DNA of 64,000 nucleotides from Candidatus Poribacteria bacterium. GTDB lineage: Bacteria; Poribacteria; WGA-4E; PCPOR2b. Of the stretch, positions 35,477 through 43,572 are shown one piece after another (position 1 is the first letter of the stretch; the number at the start of each line of letters is the position of its first letter). Below the pieces are notes generated by a model. That model did no database searches. It had not been told where the DNA came from and was given only the letters and a program-made list of their open reading frames with translations. A program made the position numbers and the translations under genes. The stretch is from assembly GCA_003635265.1 (NCBI GenBank), contig PYIZ01000050.1, positions 124,001 through 188,000 on the forward strand, in the 5' to 3' direction.

Positions 35477-36430
35477 ATGCAATTAATGCCGGCCATCCAG
35501 ATTCTGCTTACGCTGCTATTTCTAAATGTTTTAGAGACTACAGCAACTGCTGACCAACCATTGTGTTCTATCACTGGAAATGATGGGACAGAGATGGTGT
35601 TGATACCTAGCGGAGAATTTCAGATGGGATCTTCCGCCGATGAGATTAAGCAGATTTGGACGAAGATAAAGGAAATCCGAGCTAGAATTAGTCGTGAAAG
35701 ATACGAGCAGGCGAAAGCGCATGGAATGGAGTTTCCAATGCCTGCTATGTCACTGCGCCCATATAACGATGCTTTTGACGATGAAATCCCTCGTCATACG
35801 GTTTATCTTGATGCTTTTTACATTGATAAATATGAAGTGACCAACGCGCAATATCGAAAGTTTATTGAGGCAACTGGACACCGAGAACCGAAATATTGGA
35901 ACGAGCCAGAGCGCAACCAACCCAATCAACCGGTTGTAGGTGTGTCTTGGCATGATGCGATGGCTTATGCTGTATGGGCGGGCAAGCGGTTACCCACGGA
36001 AGCGGAGTGGGAATATGCAGCACGAGGGGGCTTGGTTGGTAAACGGTATCCATGGGGAGATCAAGCACCCGATGAAACCAAAATGCAACGTCGTGGAGAC
36101 TATGCGGCTCCTGTGGGAAGTTACGCGCCTAACGGCTATGGGCTTTTTGACATGGCGGGAAGTGTTTTGGAATGGTGTTTGGACGAATATCAAGCCAACG
36201 CTTATCAACCTAATTTTCGGCCCATAAGGTCAAAAAACAACCCGTTTGTCGGAGGCGATATCGAATCGATGGTCAGGAACTATAAAGGTGTTGAGACAGA
36301 ACGGGTCTGGCGGGGTGGGACATGGGATGGTGTGTTTTACCATCTGCGTGTCGCTGACCGAAATGGGGAAGAACCAGCAGCCATGACCTTTCTTATCGGC
36401 TTCAGATGTGCCAAGCCGGCTACCCCCTAG
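35477..36430 (+). CDS. SUMF1/FGE-sulfatase-domain protein without the FGE cysteines
   Basis: Secreted protein of 317 aa: signal peptide (residues ~1-24), then a formylglycine-generating-enzyme-like domain. Hallmarks are MVLIPSGEFQMGSS, HTVYLDAFYIDKYEVTNAQY, PVVGVSWHDAMAYAVWAGKR, LPTEAEWEYAARGG and the terminal IGFRCAKP. The two catalytic cysteines of true FGE, expected near HLRVADR, are absent, so sulfatase maturation activity is unlikely. It is a lectin-like or other SUMF1-fold protein. A strong AGGGGG site precedes ATG 35477. Confidence 0.88.
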   Translation: MQLMPAIQILLTLLFLNVLETTATADQPLCSITGNDGTEMVLIPSGEFQMGSSADEIKQIWTKIKEIRARISRERYEQAKAHGMEFPMPAMSLRPYNDAFDDEIPRHTVYLDAFYIDKYEVTNAQYRKFIEATGHREPKYWNEPERNQPNQPVVGVSWHDAMAYAVWAGKRLPTEAEWEYAARGGLVGKRYPWGDQAPDETKMQRRGDYAAPVGSYAPNGYGLFDMAGSVLEWCLDEYQANAYQPNFRPIRSKNNPFVGGDIESMVRNYKGVETERVWRGGTWDGVFYHLRVADRNGEEPAAMTFLIGFRCAKPATP

Positions 36431-36493
36431 TTCGTTGTTGCTTCCCACACACAACACGGTCTCATATGCTTATCTAAATATCGGAAATTTGTA

Positions 36494-37675
36494 ATGCCTG
36501 AATCAGACGAAAAAGACCATGCCGAAACCGTAGCAATCGCAGAAAACGTACTCTGTAAAGCATTCGGGGGCGATGTGCGGCTTAAAATAGAAACAGAATT
36601 CGATACAGATCGCGCGACAGTCCTTCGTTGCCGTGTGGTAGAAAGCCCTCCCGGTGTTCCCCGAAGCGTTGTTGTCAAAAAAGCGTTGCCCGCTGATGGG
36701 AGGGTGTTCCAGCCGAACGTACCGGATGACGTGGTTGTTAGATTTTTCAACGATTGGGCAGGACTTGAATTTTTGAGCGAGATTTCGGGTGGAGATTCAC
36801 CGGCAGCACAATTTTATGGCGGAAATCGGGAAAAGGGGCTTATGGTCATTGAGGATTTAGGAGACGGGCGGAATTTTTACGGGAGCCTGCGTGGAGAATC
36901 TCCCACAGCTGCAACGGGGGAACTAATCAAACTGGCAAGGGCACTAGGAAAAATGCACGCTCTGACGATTCGGAAAAAGGCTGTCTACGATAGCATCCGT
37001 GACCGGCTTGGTCCCAGAGATAAGCCTCCTTCTATGACCGGTGAATGGCGGCGGCTCGTGGGAAAACTAGATGAAGTCTGTGGAAGTATTGGAGTGAAAC
37101 CTTATCGTGGAGCAAAGACAGAGATGAAAACAGTCGCGGCATTCATTGCTGCCCCAGGACCATTCCAAGCTTATACACACGGTGATCCGATTCCTATGAA
37201 TGCGCTGCCTGTCGGCGATGAAAGGAAACTCTTCGACTTTGAGTTTGGTGAGTTCCGACACGCACTTAGAGATGGGATTTATGGTCGCGTCTGCTTCCCG
37301 ACGTGGTACCATATCAACCGTGTACCAAATGATGTAGTTAAAAAAATGGAGATGGCGTATCGTGTCGAGCTTGTGAAGGGATGCCCTGAAGCAACGGACG
37401 ATACGCTTTTTTTTCGATCCGTTGTCGAAGCGTGTGCCTACTGGACAATTCATTCTAGACTCAATTTTATAGAGAAGGTATGGAAAGAAGACCACAAATG
37501 GGGAATCTCAACCCAGCGTCAGATTCTCCTGTTGTGTTTTGATATATTTGGGCAGGTATCAGAGAAATTCGGACATCTGGAAGCCCTCGGGGCGACAGTC
37601 CGCGATATAGCAGCCAAATTGCGGGAACATTGGACGGATTTGGAGGAAATGCCGTACTATCCGGCTTTCCGCTGA
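36494..37675 (+). CDS. Phosphotransferase of the aminoglycoside/choline-kinase fold
   Basis: APH-like small-molecule kinase, 393 aa. The N-lobe contains VVVKKALP (Lys that would hold ATP) and MVIEDLGDG. The C-lobe shows the catalytic loop YTHGDPIPMN (Brenner-type HGDxxxxN) and metal-binding LFDFEFGEF. Such enzymes phosphorylate aminoglycosides, choline, homoserine or methylthioribose; the substrate cannot be told. It lies between a SUMF1-fold protein and a C45 acyltransferase, both transcribed in the same direction. Confidence 0.83.
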   Translation: MPESDEKDHAETVAIAENVLCKAFGGDVRLKIETEFDTDRATVLRCRVVESPPGVPRSVVVKKALPADGRVFQPNVPDDVVVRFFNDWAGLEFLSEISGGDSPAAQFYGGNREKGLMVIEDLGDGRNFYGSLRGESPTAATGELIKLARALGKMHALTIRKKAVYDSIRDRLGPRDKPPSMTGEWRRLVGKLDEVCGSIGVKPYRGAKTEMKTVAAFIAAPGPFQAYTHGDPIPMNALPVGDERKLFDFEFGEFRHALRDGIYGRVCFPTWYHINRVPNDVVKKMEMAYRVELVKGCPEATDDTLFFRSVVEACAYWTIHSRLNFIEKVWKEDHKWGISTQRQILLLCFDIFGQVSEKFGHLEALGATVRDIAAKLREHWTDLEEMPYYPAFR

Positions 37676-37699
37676 TACAATAAACATGGACTGAGAAAA

Positions 37700-38743
37700 A
37701 TGGGAATTGCAACTGTCAATAACAATCGTATTTGTCGCTTAAAAGGCACCCCGAGAGAGATCGGTTTTAATCACGGTCGTGCGTTAAAAGATGTTTTTGA
37801 AGAATATATCTACCTTTATGTTGAGGATGGATTACAAGTGCTTAACCTCATTGATGTGGAAAAGTTACAGTGTGGTGCGCTGCCATGGCTTCGTAAATTG
37901 CCATTACGATTTCAGGAAGAGATAGAAGGAATGTCGGACGGATCCGGAATCCCTCTAGAAAGGCTTGCACAATGGTGGTTTTCGGAAAGCTGTCTTTTGA
38001 AAAATTGTAGCGCCTTCGTATGCGAGATTGATGGAAAGGCATGGGTTGGTCGAAACAACGATGCTTGGCTCCCAGACCTTTGGGGATATACCATCATTCG
38101 GGAGGTTGAAGGACGCCTTCCCACGATGACTTTTGGTTTGCAAGGAGATGTTTTTACAGCAACAGGTGTCAACAAGGAAAGACTCTGGCTTCATGCCAAC
38201 GCTCTTCCTATTTCTGATGCACCGGCTCCAGAAAAACCGCACTTGGACTTTTATGTTTTCATTCCAGAAGCACTTGAGACGTGTAGCACGATTTCAGATG
38301 TAGAGAATCTGTTGAATACTGTTGACCGTATTGGCGGGATGAACTTGTTCGTTGTCGATGGCAAAACTAATGAGTTTGTTGTTTTTGAATGTACTTGTTC
38401 AAGCTACACAAGAAGGGATCCATCTCACGGAAGGATTATCGCAACAAATCATAGTTGTTTGACAAATGAACGTATCGGCGGCAAAGCCCCTTCGGCATCG
38501 GAACGCCGCTTTGACAGAATAGAGACGCTTCTTGAGCGAGAATTCCCCTCATATTTGCCTGATGATTTGATTCGGATTCTTACTGATAAAGATGTTGAAC
38601 AACGGAGAGAGGCAGAGAATTTTTGGACAGTTTTCGCCAATGTTGCGTGCCCAAGTCTAGGATTAACTTGGCATGCCTACGGGGGACGACCCGCTGCAAG
38701 TCTAGGAACTTGGCATAAAATTGATTGGCCGTGGTATCAATAG
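37700..38743 (+). CDS. C45 family autoproteolytic acyltransferase/hydrolase
   Basis: Ntn-hydrolase of 347 aa related to acyl-CoA:6-aminopenicillanic-acid acyltransferase. The segment LLKNCSAFVC (residues ~96-105) offers the nucleophilic Cys that becomes the N-terminus after self-cleavage. It is followed by WVGRNNDAWLPDLWG and TFGLQGDVFTATGVN, conserved in the family, and ATNHSC further on. The N-terminal LKGTPREIGFNHGRAL is also typical. Fungal relatives acylate penicillin nuclei; bacterial ones hydrolyse or transfer acyl groups on amides. The ribosome site is weak (GGACTGAGAAAA). Confidence 0.85.
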   Translation: MGIATVNNNRICRLKGTPREIGFNHGRALKDVFEEYIYLYVEDGLQVLNLIDVEKLQCGALPWLRKLPLRFQEEIEGMSDGSGIPLERLAQWWFSESCLLKNCSAFVCEIDGKAWVGRNNDAWLPDLWGYTIIREVEGRLPTMTFGLQGDVFTATGVNKERLWLHANALPISDAPAPEKPHLDFYVFIPEALETCSTISDVENLLNTVDRIGGMNLFVVDGKTNEFVVFECTCSSYTRRDPSHGRIIATNHSCLTNERIGGKAPSASERRFDRIETLLEREFPSYLPDDLIRILTDKDVEQRREAENFWTVFANVACPSLGLTWHAYGGRPAASLGTWHKIDWPWYQ

Positions 38744-38838
38744 TGGATTCTAAAGATAAATGGACATAAAAAGTAGCAAGTTTTACCGCATAATGTATTA
38801 CGCACTAAGCAAGGCGAAATCGAAAGGAGGATTCAAAA

Positions 38839-39231
38839 GTGGAGTGTAATAATGTCCGGAAAGAATTAGTCGCCTACATTGATGGTGAACTTTCTTCAAC
38901 GGAAATCAATACAATCGAGGCGCATCTTGCAGATTGTAAGGAATGCGCCGCCGAACACAATAAACTGACAACAACAATCGAATCAACACGTAAGGTAGGG
39001 AACATTCAGCCCGCACAGGATTGGTGGGAAACGTTGCAGGAACGTCTGTATGCACCTGATACTGATCTTGTGTCCGCAGTTGCCGATTCAAATGTTAAAA
39101 CACCACCGGCTGTTACCGAGGATTGTCAACCCGACACCCAAGCACAAACACCCGATGCCTCAAAGGTGCTGTGTAAAAAGCGATGTTTTGATCGTGCACA
39201 AACTACCAACGTCCGACTCGCTAAACGGTGA
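38839..39231 (+). CDS. Anti-sigma-factor-type zinc-finger (zf-HC2) protein
   Basis: Protein of 130 aa with the HxxxCxxC anti-sigma signature: HLADCKECAAEH (residues ~30-41) after ECNNVRKELVAYIDGELS. Such domains hold an ECF sigma factor inactive. The GTG start has AAAGGAGG eight bases upstream. Unlike classical anti-sigma factors it shows no membrane helix, and no ECF gene is adjacent; the nearest sigma domain is in the fusion protein at 46 kb. The residues after ~75 are low-complexity and the end is Cys/Arg/Lys-rich, so the C-terminal part may be a truncated or frameshifted remnant. Confidence 0.7.
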   Translation: MECNNVRKELVAYIDGELSSTEINTIEAHLADCKECAAEHNKLTTTIESTRKVGNIQPAQDWWETLQERLYAPDTDLVSAVADSNVKTPPAVTEDCQPDTQAQTPDASKVLCKKRCFDRAQTTNVRLAKR

Positions 39232-39380
39232 AGGCATGGTTGGGTTGTTCTGTTTTTCTTTTTTCGCACTGCCCACGTATCGGACACGTTTTATGCTGAA
39301 CTTCACGACTGTGATGCCGAGTTGAAGCGGGTAAAAAGTTCTGGATAACCAAAAAGCCAGCGGTCCCAACCGCAAAATAG

Positions 39381-39389
39381 TGTTATAAT
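39381..39389 (+). promoter_or_regulatory. Extended -10 promoter element
   Basis: TGTTATAAT is a TGn plus consensus TATAAT, 63 bases before the VOC-family gene, within a direct repeat TAGTGTTAT. No good -35 is visible. Confidence 0.35.
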
Positions 39390-39451
39390 AGTGTTATGTG
39401 GAAAGCATTCGGTTTAAAGAAGAGTTATACAACAAAGGAGAAAAATACCTG

Positions 39452-39841
39452 ATGGCAACAAGGATCCGAACCCATTTAATGTTTGATGGCACTGCTGGGG
39501 AGGCAATGAACTTCTACGTTGGCCTATTCCCCATGTCTGAAGTGACTGATGTGTCATACTACAACGAAGGTGGGAATAAAGGCAAAATTCAATACGCCTT
39601 TTTTACTCTTAGTGGTAGAGAATTCATCTGTATCGACACTCCGATAAAGCATGATTTTGGCTTCACGCCCGCTATCTCAATCTTCGTTGATTGTGAGTCA
39701 CAAGAAGAACTTGAGCGGGTGTACTCAGCACTTGCTGAGGATGGAGAGATATTTATGCCATTAGACAACTACGGGTTTAGCGCACGATTCGGTTGGGTAA
39801 GTGATCGCTTTGGTGTCTCGTGGCAACTCAACCTTCCATAA
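39452..39841 (+). CDS. VOC family protein (PhnB/3-demethylubiquinone-methyltransferase-like)
   Basis: Protein of 129 aa with the glyoxalase/vicinal-oxygen-chelate fold of the PhnB-like subgroup: IRTHLMFDGTAGEAMNFYVG, VSYYNEGGNKGKIQYAFFTL, AISIFVDCESQEEL, and a final RFGWVSDRFGVSWQLNLP. The frame is open from 39398, but ATG 39452 (MATRIRTH) gives the family length and lies downstream of AAGGAG. The function of this subgroup is poorly known. It is monocistronic and convergent with the MBL gene. Confidence 0.87.
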   Translation: MATRIRTHLMFDGTAGEAMNFYVGLFPMSEVTDVSYYNEGGNKGKIQYAFFTLSGREFICIDTPIKHDFGFTPAISIFVDCESQEELERVYSALAEDGEIFMPLDNYGFSARFGWVSDRFGVSWQLNLP

Positions 39842-39881
39842 GAGAAAAATTCAATAGGTGCCATTACTATATCCGCAGATT

Positions 39882-40547
39882 CTAATTAGCATAGTCCAGC
39901 ACATAGATCTGATTTGTCTGAGGTAAATCAGACTTACTCACCTCAATCTGTGACTGACCCTGATAATGGACAAGTTCCGCTGGAAATCGCGCGGTGAAAT
40001 CATCCACCGGCAGAATTCGAGTAAGCGTGACCTTGTCGGTTCTGTAGTGCATCGGGATCGTTACCTTCGGCTGAATTGCATCAATGACTTCATCGAGATC
40101 ATTCAGTTCAATGGTCGGAGGACCCCCTGTTAGCACAAGCAGGATATCGACGCCCTTGAAAAATTCGAGTTGTGTCTCGCTTAGAGGGTTTCCCACATCG
40201 CCCATGTGCCCAATTTCGATGCCCTCAACGCCAAACCGATACATTGCATTCTGATCCGGATCGCTTTTATGTACTATGCTCTCCATAGCAGGCACAGATG
40301 AGAAGCGAATCCCTTTGACCTCCGCTCCGGTCTCGGTAATGTCGAGCGCATTAATCACGACCGGATCACCCGGCACCATATCCGCACAACTGTGAAACCG
40401 ATCAGTCGCCGAACTCATAATCACAATATCCACCGGTTCGTCGATCGGGTCATAGCCAGCTACTTCGGGTGTATACGGATCCGTTACAATCCGAGTCCCG
40501 TTTCCTTCCAGCAAAAACGTAGCATGTCCACACCATCTAATTTTCAT
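39882..40547 (-). CDS. Metallo-beta-lactamase-fold protein with altered metal motif
   Basis: UlaG-like MBL-fold protein, 221 aa from ATG 40547, which follows GGAAGGAGATATT (the frame is open to 40580). The start MKIRWCGHATFLLEG and TDPYTP are typical. The usual HxHxDH motif after the third strand is replaced by SSATDRFH (residues 45-52), keeping the Asp and shifting a His. The later ligands GIEIGHMGD and IPMHYRTD are present. Either metal binding is rearranged or the protein has lost hydrolase activity. The CocE gene is upstream on the same strand, 65 bases away. Confidence 0.85.
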   Translation of the reverse strand: MKIRWCGHATFLLEGNGTRIVTDPYTPEVAGYDPIDEPVDIVIMSSATDRFHSCADMVPGDPVVINALDITETGAEVKGIRFSSVPAMESIVHKSDPDQNAMYRFGVEGIEIGHMGDVGNPLSETQLEFFKGVDILLVLTGGPPTIELNDLDEVIDAIQPKVTIPMHYRTDKVTLTRILPVDDFTARFPAELVHYQGQSQIEVSKSDLPQTNQIYVLDYAN

Positions 40548-40612
40548 AATATCTCCTTCCTGTTGACAATGGTTATGCAACCTGTTTCAGAAATTCTCCC
40601 ACCATGTTTCCC

Positions 40613-42433
40613 TTATCGTTCAATAATGGGCAAAACCACATGCGACGGCTGCTCAGGCTCATGATGAATTGTCTGCTCTGCAATCTCAAGTCGCCGCTCA
40701 ACCCCCAAATCGCCACCCGTGTTCGGATTCACATCAAAGCGGGGCCAATTGCTGCTTGAAATGTCCAAGCGAATCCGGTGTCCCTTCTTGAAGATATTGG
40801 AAGTTGGGTAAAGTTCAAAGACAAACTCGTAGACCTTCCCCGGCTCCAGTAACTCTGGGGTGTCCCAACCGTTTCGGTAACGCGCGCGGATAATCGAATC
40901 TGTCAGGTTGATAGCGAGTCCATCGGGGAAGTCATCGCTCAATGGACAGACGTCAATCAGCTTGGCTGTGAAATCGGTATCGCGTGCAGATGATGAGGCG
41001 TGGAGTTTGACCGTAATTGGTCCCGTAACCTCTACATCGTTCTCCAACGGAGGAGTCTGGAATGTCAGCACATCGCTGCGGGCGTTGAGGGGAAGGGTAT
41101 CTTGGCAACCAAAGAATCTTGAGTTCCCACGCTGGTCAAACGCGCCAGCACCCATAATTGGATCCGCAGCGGAGATTCCGCCGCCAATGGTTGGAACGGG
41201 ATCTCGTGGATCAAAGCTAAAGCAACTTGTTGATCCGTCAACTGTTGGTGACGCGGCAGACAACTCGCCATCAGCGTGAAGATAATAGGGCGTAAACTGA
41301 GTGTCGGGAAGAGGAAAGTCCTGCTCGTCACGCCAATAGCCGCTGTGGTGAAGACGTCCTTGATAGTTGGGGATCCCCTCGCCGGTGCCCATCACAAAAA
41401 TCTTGACTGACGACCAGTCGGAGACCTCTGTGTGCATCCCTTTGAGGAAATGGTCGAACCACGCCAACCGCAGGTCGTTGTAGTTGATAAACGAGTGATT
41501 CCCGAAATCAACATCACCTGCATTCGTCACACCCCAGCCTCCATGCGTCCACGGTCCCATCATAAGTACCTGCTGCGATTTTTTCATCTTGCTGAGTGCG
41601 GTATAATTCTCGCAAGTCGCCCGCGCATACGAGTCATACCAGCCACCGAGGTAAAGCGTCGGCACATCGGCGTGTTCCTCATAATACTGCGAGATAGCAT
41701 ACCCGCGTTGCTTCCAATAGTCATCATATTCTCCGTGTGTGAACAGATCTAGCACCCACTGCTCATAATTCGGCAGCATCCGCAATGGAGACGTGCCTTT
41801 CTTGAGCGGCGCACGCGACACCCATTCGCCCACATTTGCAAACGCTCTGTCGACCGCAGCTTTGATATTAGGGTCGGCGAATGCTTCCTTGCTGGTGGTC
41901 GCCATGCGGAAGGCGTAAATCATGAAACGCTGTTCGAGCGCGCCGTTTTGTCGCATCGAACAGTGATAGTAATTCGACGCGCCGACAGCGACGATCATCG
42001 TCGAAAGATGCGGCGGGTTGAGCGTTGCTAACGCGGACTGGTCGCTGCCACAATACGACGCGCCCATAGTGCCGACCTGTCCATCGCTCCACTCTTGGGC
42101 AGCGAGCCATTCCACCGTGTCGTAGCCATCGGGGGCTTCTTTGGCAAAGGGATACCACTCACCCTCGCTGACGAATCTGCCTCGCACATCCTGAATCGCG
42201 CAGACATAACCTCGCCGGGCGTAGTAGGTTCCATTCGTCACATTTCCCGATCCCGCTTTGTCATAGGGGGTACGTTCCAAGATGACCGGAAATTTCCCTG
42301 ATGCTGGCTGACCACCGAGCGCAGGCAGATAGATGTCGGTGGCAAGACGGACGCCATCGCGCATCGGAACCATCACGTTGGATTGGCAAATAGCGTCGTA
42401 CTGCTGATATGAACCTTGATATGATTCGGGCAT
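40613..42433 (-). CDS. CocE/NonD family hydrolase (X-Pro dipeptidyl-peptidase-like)
   Basis: Serine hydrolase of 606 aa from ATG 42433 (GAGGAG seven bases upstream). The alpha/beta-hydrolase core has VMVPMRDGVRLATDIYLP, ILERTPYDK and the nucleophile elbow GTMGASYCGS (GxSYxG). An alpha-helical cap follows, and a C-terminal galactose-binding-type beta-sandwich (from ~residue 385) with LKGMHTEVSDW before it and LDISSSNWPRFDVNPNTG near the end. Relatives hydrolyse cocaine esters, glutaryl-7-ACA or X-Pro peptides. No signal peptide. The substrate is unknown. Confidence 0.9.
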   Translation of the reverse strand: MPESYQGSYQQYDAICQSNVMVPMRDGVRLATDIYLPALGGQPASGKFPVILERTPYDKAGSGNVTNGTYYARRGYVCAIQDVRGRFVSEGEWYPFAKEAPDGYDTVEWLAAQEWSDGQVGTMGASYCGSDQSALATLNPPHLSTMIVAVGASNYYHCSMRQNGALEQRFMIYAFRMATTSKEAFADPNIKAAVDRAFANVGEWVSRAPLKKGTSPLRMLPNYEQWVLDLFTHGEYDDYWKQRGYAISQYYEEHADVPTLYLGGWYDSYARATCENYTALSKMKKSQQVLMMGPWTHGGWGVTNAGDVDFGNHSFINYNDLRLAWFDHFLKGMHTEVSDWSSVKIFVMGTGEGIPNYQGRLHHSGYWRDEQDFPLPDTQFTPYYLHADGELSAASPTVDGSTSCFSFDPRDPVPTIGGGISAADPIMGAGAFDQRGNSRFFGCQDTLPLNARSDVLTFQTPPLENDVEVTGPITVKLHASSSARDTDFTAKLIDVCPLSDDFPDGLAINLTDSIIRARYRNGWDTPELLEPGKVYEFVFELYPTSNIFKKGHRIRLDISSSNWPRFDVNPNTGGDLGVERRLEIAEQTIHHEPEQPSHVVLPIIER

Positions 42434-42557
42434 GAGTCTTCTCCTCAAAAAAGGGCTATTTAGAGGTATCGGTAAACTCTGATCTCGGAGAGTGCGTTTG
42501 AGCTATCATCTTAACAGACATACGGATGTGCTGCAACAAAAATTCGATATTTCCTTG

Positions 42558-42586
42558 TTGACATCAGCCTCCAAGTAGGATAACCT
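42558..42586 (+). promoter_or_regulatory. Probable promoter of the phyH-msrP pair
   Basis: Consensus -35 TTGACA (42558-42563) with a weak -10 TAACCT (42581-42586) at 17 bases, in the 257-base divergent gap. Otherwise I see nothing distinct in this gap. Confidence 0.35.
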
Positions 42587-42690
42587 AAATGTTGTGAATC
42601 AAATTTTTTTACAGGTCCGTTCTTAATCGGTACAAAAATTTGGCTCGCCATCTTTTATATCGGAGTTCGACGACATTTGGAGGAATTGCG

Positions 42691-43530
42691 ATGAGCACAC
42701 CACGTATTGATGACCGTGACTGGTCAGCCTTGACGCTTAGCGAGCGAATTCGCCAGATCGAAGTTGAAGGCTATCTCTTATTACCTGACCTACTATCTCC
42801 TGACCACGTCGCTCGACTCAAGTCGGAGACTGCGAAGTTGGAAACTACACCGGTGGATTACAGCGTACATCAACGGGGATGTCCGAATCTCCAATTCAGA
42901 GGTGGGGTGATCACAGAGCTGCTTGCCCATCCACCGACGCTGTCATTTTTGGGAGAGCTCTTTGGCGACGAAATCATCATGATGAGTTACGGCTACGCCC
43001 GTTCCGAACCGGGGCATCCGGGGATTAGTCTGCACACAGACGGACAACCCTACGGCTCTCAAATCTTCGGTTACGACGGCAGCGTTCCCTTTATGGTCCG
43101 GGTGTTGTATTACCTCGATGATCTCACTACGGAGGTTTCGCCATTCCGTGTCATCCCGCGATCTCACCTCTCGATGCACGCTGATGCGAATCCCTACCAA
43201 CGGTTTGAATCGCATCCCGAAGAGGTAATGGTGCCCGCAAAAGCAGGTTCGGCGGTACTGATTAACCACAAAGTGTTTCATGGGAACTATCCTAATGTTG
43301 GTGACTATCCCCGTGAAATGCTGGCTATCGCTTACCGTCCGGGTTGGGCGGGACCCCAAGACGAAGTGTCAACTTGGGTTGATGAAGATATGGCGAAACT
43401 GCCAGATTCCGTCAAACCGTTATTCGGTGACCGTAACACCCGCCACTGGGATTATCACGGTGGCAACAAACCGCCAAACATGAAAAGAGAGGCGCCAGGA
43501 ATGAACCCAAGTCGGTGGGAGCGTGCGTAA
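42691..43530 (+). CDS. Phytanoyl-CoA dioxygenase family oxygenase
   Basis: Fe(II)/2-oxoglutarate oxygenase of 279 aa. The iron-binding HxD is in ISLHTDGQPYG, and the distal His in INHKVFHGNYPN followed by an Arg-bearing MLAIAYRPGW. The N-terminal YLLLPDLLSPDHVARLK is the typical PhyH entry. The frame is open from 42640; ATG 42691 follows GGAGGAATT. These enzymes hydroxylate diverse small molecules (lipids, ectoine, natural products). The gene pairs with msrP 42 bases downstream. Confidence 0.9.
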   Translation: MSTPRIDDRDWSALTLSERIRQIEVEGYLLLPDLLSPDHVARLKSETAKLETTPVDYSVHQRGCPNLQFRGGVITELLAHPPTLSFLGELFGDEIIMMSYGYARSEPGHPGISLHTDGQPYGSQIFGYDGSVPFMVRVLYYLDDLTTEVSPFRVIPRSHLSMHADANPYQRFESHPEEVMVPAKAGSAVLINHKVFHGNYPNVGDYPREMLAIAYRPGWAGPQDEVSTWVDEDMAKLPDSVKPLFGDRNTRHWDYHGGNKPPNMKREAPGMNPSRWERA

Positions 43531-43572
43531 GGGAGCGTAGGACAGATTAAAACGCAAAGAAAGGGTAAACTC

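Noticed and set aside
35477-36430. Active formylglycine-generating enzyme
   Set aside because: The two catalytic cysteines are missing although the fold motifs are present.
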